Of a DNA stretch of 64,000 bases, positions 26,796 to 34,137 are shown piece by piece. The position numbers and the translations under genes are program-made. The notes beneath the pieces are model-generated. The model did no database searches. It had not been told where the DNA came from and worked only from the letters and a program-made list of their open reading frames with translations. Source of the DNA: SKGN01 sp050948865 (lineage in GTDB: Bacteria > Bacillota_I > Bacilli_A > RF39 > UBA660). How positions within the stretch are numbered: the first letter of the stretch is position 1; every line of letters starts with the position of its first letter. The stretch is from positions 248,001 through 312,000 of the forward strand of contig JBMNEQ010000001.1 of NCBI GenBank assembly GCA_050948865.1, given 5' to 3'.

Positions 26796-27754
26796 AGAGT
26801 GCATATTTAGGTGTTGATGTAGGGTCTATATCAACTAAAGGAATTGTAATTGATGAGAACAATAATATTTTAGCTGAAGATTATTTATGGACAGAGGGAA
26901 ATCCTGTTTTAGCAGTAAAGAAAGTTATAGATAATTTAGAGAAAAAGTTAAAATTTAAACCTTTTAAAGTAAGGGGGGTTGGGGTTACGGGAAGCGCTAG
27001 AAGATTAATTGGAACAATTTTAGAGGCAACGGTAATAAAAAATGAAATTACGGCCCACGCAGTAGGTACTTTATCTCTTCATCCAGATGTAAAAACTATC
27101 TTAGAAATAGGGGGACAAGATTCAAAAATAATTATAATTGATAAGGGAATAGTTATTGATTATGCTATGAATACTCTTTGTGCAGCAGGAACAGGAGCCT
27201 TTTTAGCTAGTCAAGCGAAAAGGTTAGGCATTGCTATTGAAGATTTTGGTGGTTTTGCTCTTCAATCTAAAAACCCGACAAAAATTGCTGCTCGTTGTAC
27301 TGTTTTTGCTGAGTCTGATCTTATTCATAAAGCTCAAACAGGACATCAACAAGAAGATATTATCGCTGGACTTTGCCAGGCGGTTGTTAATAATTATTTA
27401 AATAATGTTGGTAAAGGAAAAAGAATTTTGGCCCCAATAGTTTTTCAAGGGGGAGTTAGTAAAAATGTTGGAGTGATAAAAGCTTTTAAGGAAACCTTAC
27501 AAGAGGAAATTATTACAGATGAGTGTGGTCATTTAACTGGCGCTCTTGGTGTAGCGATTTTAGCTAAAGAGGATAAAAAAAGAATGTTTTTTAATTTTAA
27601 TATAAAAAACATTAACTTTGAAACTAAAGGAATAGAATGTCAAAGATGCCCTAATAAATGTGATATCATATGTGTTTATAAGGATGGTAAATTAATTGAT
27701 TTTTGGGGGAATAGATGTGAGCGAGGAGCAATTGAAAAAACTACTTTGAAATAG
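26792..27754 (+). CDS. CoA-dehydratase activase-like ATPase (BadF/HgdC family)
   Basis: This 320-residue ASKHA-fold ATPase carries a [4Fe-4S] cluster between subunits and passes electrons to a dehydratase partner upon ATP hydrolysis. It shows the phosphate-1 motif YLGVDVGSISTKGIVID, cluster cysteines in NTLCAAGTGAFL and AARCTVFAESDL, and QGGVSKNVGV for the adenosine site. An extra C-terminal CQRCPNKCDI and CERG region could bind another metal or cluster. The start ATG overlaps the previous stop by 4 bp. It ends tail to tail with spoIID, overlapping it by 14 bp. Confidence 0.88.
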   Translation: MKSAYLGVDVGSISTKGIVIDENNNILAEDYLWTEGNPVLAVKKVIDNLEKKLKFKPFKVRGVGVTGSARRLIGTILEATVIKNEITAHAVGTLSLHPDVKTILEIGGQDSKIIIIDKGIVIDYAMNTLCAAGTGAFLASQAKRLGIAIEDFGGFALQSKNPTKIAARCTVFAESDLIHKAQTGHQQEDIIAGLCQAVVNNYLNNVGKGKRILAPIVFQGGVSKNVGVIKAFKETLQEEIITDECGHLTGALGVAILAKEDKKRMFFNFNIKNINFETKGIECQRCPNKCDIICVYKDGKLIDFWGNRCERGAIEKTTLK

Positions 27755-28979
27755 AAACCCCAGGATAATAATGAAGTAATATTTCTTTATAATTATAACC
27801 TTCCTTGGCCATTCCAGAAGCTCCATATTGACTCATTCCCACTCCATGACCATATCCTCTGGTGATAATTTTTAATTCATTATCTATAAAGGAAAATTCA
27901 AAATCTGTAGAACGAAGTCCTAATAAATTCCGCAGTTCTAAACCAGTAAAAACTTTTTCATCTATTTTAATTTTTTCAATTCTTTGACTATCAGTAAATG
28001 ATAATACTTCAATAAGAGAATCATTATTAATATTTAATCCTAAAATATCATTAATTAAGTTAAACTCTTTAGAGGTTTCTTTTAAATAACTAGGCATTGC
28101 TAAATCCCAATGACTATCAACACTTTTTAAATAAGGAATGTTATTTCCCCAAACAGCCTTAGCATCCTCTGTTTTTCCATTACTTGTAGAATGATATACC
28201 GCATCAATATAAGAATTATTATAAGTTAAATATTCTTCTTTAGTATCATTAACAGCCTTCTTAATTTTATTAAAATAAGTATTAAAATTATTCCCCCAAA
28301 GTGCTTTTAATTGGTTTTGATCTTTATAATTTTGATGAGTATCATTATCATAAAGAAATTGATTAGTTTTAATTTGTTTTAAAGCATAAGTTCTAGCTGC
28401 TACTGCTTGCGCTTTTAATGCTTCAAGGGGAAAAGAAGCAGGCATTTCAGCTGCCACAACGCCTATTATATAATCTTCTAATTCTATTTCAATTACTTCT
28501 TGATTGGAACGTTTTAGATGAATTATTGTTTTTGTAGTTGATGTTTCCTCAACTTTTGGAGTAATCTTATTTTCTCTTGGAGATTCAAAAGTTTCTTTTG
28601 GCTTAGAAGAAGGTTTGTTTATTTTTTCATCTATTTTTTTAGTTTCTTTTTCTATTTTAATAACAGGCTTTCTTTCCCAAAAGTCTTTTGTATATTCTAC
28701 GTATTGATATTTTGGAGTTATTTCTTCTTTTAAGCTTTTAGGAGAATACTGATTTAAAAAAATGGAACCAAAGATTATACCATTAGCAACTAAAAAAACT
28801 TTTGTTCCTTGAAAATTAATCCTTTTATTTTTTATATAAGATAAAGCTTGTTTTATTATATTTTCCTCCTTTTCCTTTTTTCCAAAATTATTTAAAATAG
28901 AAAATTCATAATCAAAGTTTATATATAAAAATAAATTAGTTTCTTTACCTACTTTAACAATTAAGTGTTTATCAAACAT
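27741..28979 (-). CDS. spoIID: SpoIID/LytB-domain protein
   Basis: This 412-residue protein has a C-terminal SpoIID domain (residues about 165-410), a lytic transglycosylase that cuts denuded glycan strands during spore engulfment. The catalytic Glu sits in VVAAEMPASFPLEALKAQAV; AARTYAL and the closing motif GYGHGVGMSQYGASGMAKEG are classic. The N-terminal part carries an internal hydrophobic segment near residues 58-75 and a Lys/Glu/Pro-rich linker, so it is likely membrane anchored. This N-terminus differs from Bacillus SpoIID. Divergent transcription from the TetR gene leaves a 117-bp shared control region. With gerQ it suggests sporulation ability, but a vegetative LytB-type role is possible. 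Confidence 0.88.
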   Translation of the reverse strand: MFDKHLIVKVGKETNLFLYINFDYEFSILNNFGKKEKEENIIKQALSYIKNKRINFQGTKVFLVANGIIFGSIFLNQYSPKSLKEEITPKYQYVEYTKDFWERKPVIKIEKETKKIDEKINKPSSKPKETFESPRENKITPKVEETSTTKTIIHLKRSNQEVIEIELEDYIIGVVAAEMPASFPLEALKAQAVAARTYALKQIKTNQFLYDNDTHQNYKDQNQLKALWGNNFNTYFNKIKKAVNDTKEEYLTYNNSYIDAVYHSTSNGKTEDAKAVWGNNIPYLKSVDSHWDLAMPSYLKETSKEFNLINDILGLNINNDSLIEVLSFTDSQRIEKIKIDEKVFTGLELRNLLGLRSTDFEFSFIDNELKIITRGYGHGVGMSQYGASGMAKEGYNYKEILLHYYPGVSISK

Positions 28980-29033
28980 TTATTTTCACCTAATTTTAGT
29001 ATTAATAAAAAGGAAATAAATATACACTTGTGT

Positions 29034-29062
29034 TTGACAAGAAGATTCTTTTAATATATACT
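29034..29062 (+). promoter_or_regulatory. Promoter of the TetR-family gene
   Basis: TTGACA (29034-29039), a 17-bp spacer and TATACT (29057-29062) form a near-consensus sigma-A promoter 34 bp before the ATG at 29097. Confidence 0.75.
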
Positions 29063-29066
29063 TTTA

Positions 29067-29083
29067 AATGACAAGATGTCATT
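29067..29083 (+). promoter_or_regulatory. Candidate TetR-family operator
   Basis: AATGAC-aagat-GTCATT is a perfect 6-bp inverted repeat with a 5-bp centre. It sits at the expected transcription start between the -10 box and the ribosome binding site of the regulator gene, a good position for autorepression. The TGACAAG in the -35 region partly repeats the half-site. Confidence 0.55.
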
Positions 29084-29096
29084 ATGGAGGTGTTTG

Positions 29097-29696
29097 ATGC
29101 CAACTTTAACTTTTAAAAAATTACCCCAAGAAAAAAAGGAACGGATTTTAAAAGCTTTAATTAAAGAATTTTCTCGTGTTCCTTTTAATGAAGCTTCTAT
29201 TGCTAAAATAATTATTGATGCTGATATTCCAAGAGGAAGCTTTTATCAGTATTTTAAAGATAAAGAAGATGCCTTCTTTTATATATTAGAATTTCATAGT
29301 ACTGATATTAAGAAGTATCTTTTAAATGTTTTAATTAAAAATAAAGGAGAAATGATTAAATCCTTTATTGAATTATATAAATATATTTTAGAAAAGATTA
29401 CTAAAGAAGAAAATGAAGTTTATTTTAAAAACATATTTTTGAATATGAATTTTGCTGTAGAAAAAATGTTTTCATTAAATTTAGAAGATAATTTAAACGC
29501 TGTAATTAATTTAATAAATATAGATAATATTAATATTTCTAGTAAATTACAATTAATTTATATAATAGATATAATTGAAGCAATAATGTTTAGAAATTTA
29601 ATTCAAAGTTATAAGAGATCTGTTTCTAAAGAAAAAAATATAGAAATATTTTTAAAAGAAATAAGTTTTTTAGAAAAAGGTATTTATAAAAAATAA
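29097..29696 (+). CDS. TetR/AcrR-family transcriptional regulator
   Basis: This 199-residue protein has an N-terminal helix-turn-helix domain (residues about 8-55; FNEASIAKIIIDADIPRGSF followed by YQYFKDKEDAFFYIL), which is the TetR_N signature. The C-terminal half is helical and divergent, as expected of ligand binding, and gives no clue to the ligand. I chose the ATG at 29097 because TGGAGGTG lies 6-7 bp upstream; an ATG at 29076 lies upstream of that site. No adjacent transporter is present, so the target is unclear. Confidence 0.88.
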   Translation: MPTLTFKKLPQEKKERILKALIKEFSRVPFNEASIAKIIIDADIPRGSFYQYFKDKEDAFFYILEFHSTDIKKYLLNVLIKNKGEMIKSFIELYKYILEKITKEENEVYFKNIFLNMNFAVEKMFSLNLEDNLNAVINLINIDNINISSKLQLIYIIDIIEAIMFRNLIQSYKRSVSKEKNIEIFLKEISFLEKGIYKK

Positions 29697-29717
29697 AAGG
29701 TTTTATCCTTTTATTTT
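29690..29717. terminator. Bidirectional terminator between the TetR and LemA genes
   Basis: AAAATAAAAGG and CCTTTTATTTT form an 11-bp perfect stem with a 6-nt loop between two converging genes. A/T tails on both arms suit termination from both sides. Confidence 0.85.
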
Positions 29718-30261
29718 ATAGTTTAAAATCGTTTATATCTTCATCACTTAAATCTTTTTGGTCATAATATAATCTTTCTTTTAATCCCGATATTTTACCA
29801 ACCATATTAGAAGGAAAGAGCCGAATTAATTTATTAAATTTTGTTGTTATATCATTATAATATTGTTTATAAGCAATTAATTCTTCATTAGTGATTTCTA
29901 ACTTTTTAAAACCTTGGTTAAAATGATCGTTATTATTTAAATCAGGGTATTTATTTTTTAATTTAGAACAGTTTCCTTCTAATTCTGTTAATTTACGATC
30001 TAGATCAAAACTTGATATTTTTAAATCTTTTAATTCTTTAAAAACCTCTAATTCCTCAATTTTACTTTTAGTATTATCTTTAGCAATAATAAAGTTTTTA
30101 TTTAATAGATCAAATTTAGCCCGTAAAGTTTCATCTAAGTTATTTTCCACAGTATTTATTTTTATAATATAAACTTGAAACTTATTATAGATTATTGTAT
30201 AAATCATTAATAAAACGCTAACAATAATAATTATTATAAGTATTATCATTATATTTTCCAT
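29716..30261 (-). CDS. LemA-family membrane protein
   Basis: This 181-residue protein has one N-terminal membrane helix (about residues 4-24) and a long helical domain. The YNKFQVYIIKINTVENNLDE segment, the Tyr/Asn pattern YKQYYNDITTKFNKLIRLFP and the segment SNMVGKISGLKER match the LemA family, in which FN.....FP....A is conserved. It is shorter and more divergent than usual. The family's function is not established. It is transcribed convergently with the TetR gene. Confidence 0.8.
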   Translation of the reverse strand: MENIMIILIIIIIVSVLLMIYTIIYNKFQVYIIKINTVENNLDETLRAKFDLLNKNFIIAKDNTKSKIEELEVFKELKDLKISSFDLDRKLTELEGNCSKLKNKYPDLNNNDHFNQGFKKLEITNEELIAYKQYYNDITTKFNKLIRLFPSNMVGKISGLKERLYYDQKDLSDEDINDFKL

Positions 30262-30300
30262 TTCGTCACCTTCTATTAATCAAGATTATATCAAAAGAAA

Positions 30301-30320
30301 AAGGATGTTGCAACATCCTT
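30301..30320 (-). terminator. gerQ terminator, now separated from its gene by an insertion
   Basis: AAGGATGTTGCAACATCCTT is a perfect 20-nt palindrome. On the minus strand it is followed by a T-rich run, so it was most likely the terminator of gerQ. The insertion element 30343-32016 now lies between gerQ and this hairpin. The 30-bp target duplication includes its right arm. Confidence 0.7.
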
Positions 30321-30342
30321 AAACTTAATTTGTTGGTGGTAG
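30313..30342. repeat. Target-site duplication, left copy
   Basis: This 30-bp segment is repeated exactly at 32017-32046 on the other side of the IS1202-like element. A long duplication of this order is typical of IS1202-type elements. Confidence 0.9.
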
Positions 30343-30426
30343 TGATTAACTTATGATAATGTCTTAAGTGTTATCTTTTGATTATGTCTCAAAAGTAATT
30401 TATAATATATCACTGAGGTGATATGA

Positions 30427-31824
30427 ATGAGAAAGGAACAATTAAGAATGAATGAACAAAAGAAATATGAAATTATTAAAAAGTTAGTAGAACAAGGAGG
30501 AAGCAAAAATCGGGTTGCATTACAACTATCTTTATCTAGAAGACAAATTGATCGTCTTTTAATTATTTATAAAAAAAGAGGTAAATCTGGTTTTATACAT
30601 GGCAATCGAAATAAGAAACCCAGTATAGCACACGATAAATCTCTTTCTGATGATATTGTACTACTTTATACTATTAAATATCAAGGTTTTAATTTTAATC
30701 ATTTTAAAGAATATCTTGAAGAAGTTGAAAACATAAAGGTCTCTTATAATTTTATTTATAATACTTTAAATAAGGCAGGTATTTTATCGCCTAGGGCTCG
30801 TAAAAGAACTAGAAAGGAATATAGAAAACAACAATTGTTAAAAGAAAAATTACTGACTGGTAAAACTGAAGAAGAAGTAGAAGTTATTGTTAATAATGAG
30901 ATAGCAATTGAGGATTCTCACCCAAGGCAAGAAAAACCAAAATACTTCGGAGAAATTATTGAACAAGACGGTTCAATACACCAATGGTTTGGGGATTTTA
31001 AAACATGTCTTCATCTAGCTGTAGATAAAGCAACAAACACAGTTGTCGGCGGTTATTTTGACTATCAGGAAACTTTAAAGGGTTATTATCAAACCAAATA
31101 TCAAATCCTAAAAGGTTATGGCATTCCTTATAGTTTTAAAACAGATAATAGAACTGTATTCAATTATAACAAATTAAACCCTGATAAAAAAACATCTGAA
31201 AATGATATCCTTACCCAGTATGGTTATTCATGTAAACAACTAGGTATTGATTTAAAAACAAGTAGTGTTCCTGAAGCAAAACCAATTATTGAACGTACTA
31301 ACGGTACATTTCAAGGAAGACTAATTAATGAGTTAAAATTAAACGGAATACACACACTTGAAAAAGCTAATGAATATTTAATAAATGTTTTTATTCCTAA
31401 ATATAATAAACGCTTTGCTATGGATTATAAGAAGTTTCCAAGTGCATTTGAAAAATCATCTAGTGAAGAAAAAATAAATTATACTTTAGCAGTTTTATCA
31501 ACAAGAATAATAGATAGAGGTAATTCCATTAAATATAAAAACAAGTATTATTTACCTTATTTTAATAATGAGTTAAAATGCTTCAGGCCTAAAACTAAAG
31601 CATTAGTTATTGAAGCATTTAATGGTGATTTAGTGGTGAGTATAGACGAAAAAATTTATGAGTTAAGAGAACTGTCCAGAAATAAAAGGTTTTCAAAAGA
31701 ACTTGATCTACCTCAGGAAGAAATAAAAAAGGAAAAATATGTGCCCCCTATGAGTCATCCTTGGAAAAGAGCTTCTTTTGAGAAACAAATGAAAAAATCT
31801 CATAAAGAAAAGGTTTATGCATAA
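30427..31824 (+). CDS. IS1202-family (ISNCY) transposase
   Basis: This is a 465-residue DDE-type transposase. The N-terminal helix-turn-helix (VEQGGSKNRVALQLSLSRRQ, about residues 22-45) is followed by a core with FGEIIEQDGSIHQWFG near residue 178 (first Asp), SFKTDNRTVFNY near 236-247 (second Asp) and PIIERTNGTFQGRLINEL near 287-304 (Glu). This spacing and the wording of the motifs match the IS1202 group. The frame appears intact, so the element may be active. Confidence 0.88.
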   Translation: MRKEQLRMNEQKKYEIIKKLVEQGGSKNRVALQLSLSRRQIDRLLIIYKKRGKSGFIHGNRNKKPSIAHDKSLSDDIVLLYTIKYQGFNFNHFKEYLEEVENIKVSYNFIYNTLNKAGILSPRARKRTRKEYRKQQLLKEKLLTGKTEEEVEVIVNNEIAIEDSHPRQEKPKYFGEIIEQDGSIHQWFGDFKTCLHLAVDKATNTVVGGYFDYQETLKGYYQTKYQILKGYGIPYSFKTDNRTVFNYNKLNPDKKTSENDILTQYGYSCKQLGIDLKTSSVPEAKPIIERTNGTFQGRLINELKLNGIHTLEKANEYLINVFIPKYNKRFAMDYKKFPSAFEKSSSEEKINYTLAVLSTRIIDRGNSIKYKNKYYLPYFNNELKCFRPKTKALVIEAFNGDLVVSIDEKIYELRELSRNKRFSKELDLPQEEIKKEKYVPPMSHPWKRASFEKQMKKSHKEKVYA

Positions 31825-31846
31825 ACGAGTTTTATGCCGAGATAAT

Positions 31847-31948
31847 CCATCAATTTAGGAGATAATATCCGTAATGTTTCAGGCAATCAAATTAAAAATT
31901 TGATTGCCATCTAACTAAAGGATATTATCTAGATTCCTGAATTGATGG
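31847..31948 (+). other. Nested long hairpin inside the IS1202-like element
   Basis: Outer arms CCATCAATTTAGGA (31847-31860) and TCCTGAATTGATGG (31935-31948) pair with one mismatch; middle arms GATAATATCC (31861-31870) and GGATATTATC (31920-31929) pair perfectly. The inner GGCAATCAAATT / AATTTGATTGCC hairpin (31882-31908) has a 12-bp stem. It lies between the transposase stop and the right end. Confidence 0.8.
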
Positions 31949-32016
31949 AGGAATTGGAATAAATTTTCCAAACTATTTTTTTTATCTAATGTGAGACATT
32001 TTCAAAAGTTATTGAC

Positions 32017-32046
32017 ACATCCTTAAACTTAATTTGTTGGTGGTAG
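32017..32046. repeat. Target-site duplication, right copy
   Basis: Exact 30-bp repeat of 30313-30342. It contains the last codons and stop of gerQ (minus strand, stop at 32029-32031) and the right arm of the gerQ terminator without its left arm. Confidence 0.9.
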
Positions 32047-32430
32047 GGGATTATTTTGATGAGGAGGAAATGTTAATTCATAATCGATGGGTTCATCAAA
32101 TTCTACAAAGTTTAAATATATTATTAAAAGTAAGTACCATTTTCCTGTGGAAGGATCACTTATAACAATATGATCCCTACCTGCTTGTTCTATTATGCCG
32201 GAAAAAATTCGATCACGCCATTCAACTGAATCAGGATAAGAAAAATAAAACTTTGCCATTTTTCCCCGATTGAAACGGAGGATATTTTCTATATAAGAAA
32301 CCTCAGTCAGAGGAACTCCTGTTATTACTTGTTCTAGTGGAGGAACACTTTGTTGATTAGGAGTTCCTAGATTACTTGGCGTTCCAGGAAAAACAGGGTT
32401 TGTATAAAAGTTACCATTCAATAAAATCAT
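32029..32430 (-). CDS. gerQ: Spore coat protein GerQ
   Basis: GerQ is an inner spore-coat protein needed in Bacillus for localisation of the cortex-lytic enzyme CwlJ and is crosslinked by transglutaminase. The 133-residue protein has the conserved core YIENILRFNRGKMAKFYFSY and the stretch WRDRIFSGIIEQAGRDHIVI leading into SDPSTGKWYLLLIIYL. The N-terminus is Pro/Gly/Asn rich as in other GerQ proteins. Together with SpoIID it supports sporulation genes in this lineage. The stop codon lies inside the target duplication of the adjacent IS, but the frame is intact. Confidence 0.9.
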   Translation of the reverse strand: MILLNGNFYTNPVFPGTPSNLGTPNQQSVPPLEQVITGVPLTEVSYIENILRFNRGKMAKFYFSYPDSVEWRDRIFSGIIEQAGRDHIVISDPSTGKWYLLLIIYLNFVEFDEPIDYELTFPPHQNNPLPPTN

Positions 32431-32512
32431 CCTTTCTAAATGTAATATAGTATATGAAAATGTAAAATGGATATGATAAAATGCTTTAAAAATAGTAATG
32501 ATATTTTAATTG

Positions 32513-32521
32513 TGATATAAT
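32513..32521 (+). promoter_or_regulatory. Extended -10 promoter of pduL
   Basis: TGATATAAT lies 27 bp before the pduL ATG, in the region between the divergent gerQ and pduL genes. Confidence 0.7.
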
Positions 32522-32548
32522 TTTTATATGTTAGAAAGGGGAGCATAA

Positions 32549-33121
32549 ATGAGAATAAAGATTGGAGTATCAGCAAGACATGTTCATTTATCAAAAGAAG
32601 ATTTTGAAATATTATTTGGGAAAAATAAAACATTAACTAAATTAAGAGATTTATATAGACCAGGTGAATTTGCCGCTAATGAAACTTTAACTTTACAAAC
32701 TGAAAAGGCGGAAATAAAAGGGGTCCGGATTATAGGACCTTTGAGAAAGGAAACTCAAATAGAAATTAGTAAAACTGATGCTTATATGTTGGGATTAAAT
32801 CCCCCAATTAGAAATTCAGGTGATCTTTTAGGTAGTGAAGCGATAACCTTAGTTAGTGAAAAGGCTCAAGTATATAAGCCTTATGGTTGTATTATTGCTA
32901 CTAGACATGTTCATGTTCGTAAAGAAGATATAGCGAAATATGATTGGGATAATAATAAAAAAGTTCGAGTCAGATTATTTGGAGAAAAGGGTGGTATTAT
33001 AGAAAATGTTTATGTTCGGGAAGAAAATGATACTAATTTTGAACTTCATATTGATTTAGACGATGCGAATGCTTTTTTAGTTAATCATGGTGATGAAGCA
33101 GAAATCTTACCTGATGAATAA
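32549..33121 (+). CDS. pduL: Phosphate acyltransferase PduL-type
   Basis: PduL exchanges CoA and phosphate on short acyl groups (acetyl- or propanoyl-CoA to the acyl phosphate) and can replace Pta in acetate production. The 190-residue protein has two PduL domains, each with a zinc-binding His motif: VSARHVHLSKEDFE near residues 7-20 and IIATRHVHVRKEDIA near 115-129. No microcompartment targeting peptide is visible at the N-terminus and no shell genes are near, so a housekeeping acetate-pathway role is likely. A GAAAGGGGAG site precedes the ATG. Confidence 0.92.
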   Translation: MRIKIGVSARHVHLSKEDFEILFGKNKTLTKLRDLYRPGEFAANETLTLQTEKAEIKGVRIIGPLRKETQIEISKTDAYMLGLNPPIRNSGDLLGSEAITLVSEKAQVYKPYGCIIATRHVHVRKEDIAKYDWDNNKKVRVRLFGEKGGIIENVYVREENDTNFELHIDLDDANAFLVNHGDEAEILPDE

Positions 33122-33131
33122 AGGAGATATT

Positions 33132-34100
33132 ATGGCTTTTAAAATAGGTTCTCTTTTAATAAAAAATAAAATTTGTTTAGCACCGATGGCGGGTGTTTCT
33201 AATAGTGCTTTTCGTCGTCTTGTTAAAGAGATGGGTTGTGGTTTAGTTTTTGCAGAAATGGTTAGTGTTAAAGCAGTATTAAATGATAATTCAAAGACGA
33301 AACGAATGTTGTTTTTTACTGAGGAAGAAAGACCTTTTGCTCAACAGATTTTTGGTAGTGATAAAGAGTCTTTTGTTCAAGCTGCAAAAAAGGTTTATGC
33401 TCTTATTAAACCTGATATTATTGATCTTAATATGGGATGTCCTGTTTCTAAAGTAGCCCTAAGAGCTCAAGCGGGGGCTTTTTTAATGAAGAATCCTTTT
33501 AAAATTTATGAAATTGTTCAAGGAGTAGTTGAAGCAGTTCCTTGTCCTGTAACTGTAAAAATAAGAAGTGGTTGGGATAATAATAGTATTAATGCTGTTG
33601 AAATAGCTAAGTTATGTGAAAAAGCAGGAGCGAAGGCTATTACTATTCATCCTCGAACAAAAAAACAAGGATATAGTGGTTTAGCTGATTGGAGTTTAAT
33701 TAAACAAGTTAAAGAAAATGTTCAAATACCAGTGATTGGTAATGGTGATATAAAAACTGTTTTGGATGCTAAAAGGATGTTAGAAGAAACTAATTGTGAT
33801 GCCATCATGATTGGCCGAGGATTATTGGGTAATCCTTGGTTAATTAAAGAAATATTATTTTATCAAGAAAATGAAATTCTATTAAAGAAGCCTTCTTTTA
33901 AGGAAAAAATAGAAATGTGCCAGCGACATTTTCTTTATTTATTAGAAATAAAAACTGAAAAAGAAGCAGTATTAGAAATGAGGAGCCATACTAGTTGGTA
34001 TCTCAAAGGTTTTCCTCAAGCTAAAAAACTAAAATTAGAAGTTTTTCGGATTAAAACGAAAGAAGAAATGTTAGATTTCTTTGACAAATGTTTACAATAA
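33132..34100 (+). CDS. dusB: tRNA-dihydrouridine synthase
   Basis: The FMN enzyme reduces specific uridines in the tRNA D-loop. It has a TIM barrel with KNKICLAPMAGVSNSAFRRL, catalytic-cysteine motif DLNMGCPVSKV near residues 100-110, KIRSGWD and the phosphate-binding segment PVIGNGDI, followed by IMIGRGLLGNPW. The DusB-type helical C-terminus follows. I chose the ATG at 33132 because AAAGGAG is well placed before it; the frame is open further upstream through the end of pduL. lysS follows, the familiar dus-lysS order of Bacilli. Confidence 0.94.
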   Translation: MAFKIGSLLIKNKICLAPMAGVSNSAFRRLVKEMGCGLVFAEMVSVKAVLNDNSKTKRMLFFTEEERPFAQQIFGSDKESFVQAAKKVYALIKPDIIDLNMGCPVSKVALRAQAGAFLMKNPFKIYEIVQGVVEAVPCPVTVKIRSGWDNNSINAVEIAKLCEKAGAKAITIHPRTKKQGYSGLADWSLIKQVKENVQIPVIGNGDIKTVLDAKRMLEETNCDAIMIGRGLLGNPWLIKEILFYQENEILLKKPSFKEKIEMCQRHFLYLLEIKTEKEAVLEMRSHTSWYLKGFPQAKKLKLEVFRIKTKEEMLDFFDKCLQ

Positions 34101-34137
34101 CAAAAAAATGTTATAAAATATATAATGAGGTGGGCTA

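Larger units (their letters stand above)
30343..32016 (+). mobile_element. IS1202-like (ISNCY) insertion sequence
   Basis: This 1674-bp element is flanked by 30-bp direct repeats. Its ends are imperfect inverted repeats of about 22 bp (left TTAACTTATGATAATGTCT, right complement AATAACTTTTGAAAATGTCT). It carries one transposase gene and a large nested hairpin downstream of it. It inserted just after the gerQ stop codon and leaves the gerQ frame whole. Confidence 0.88.
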
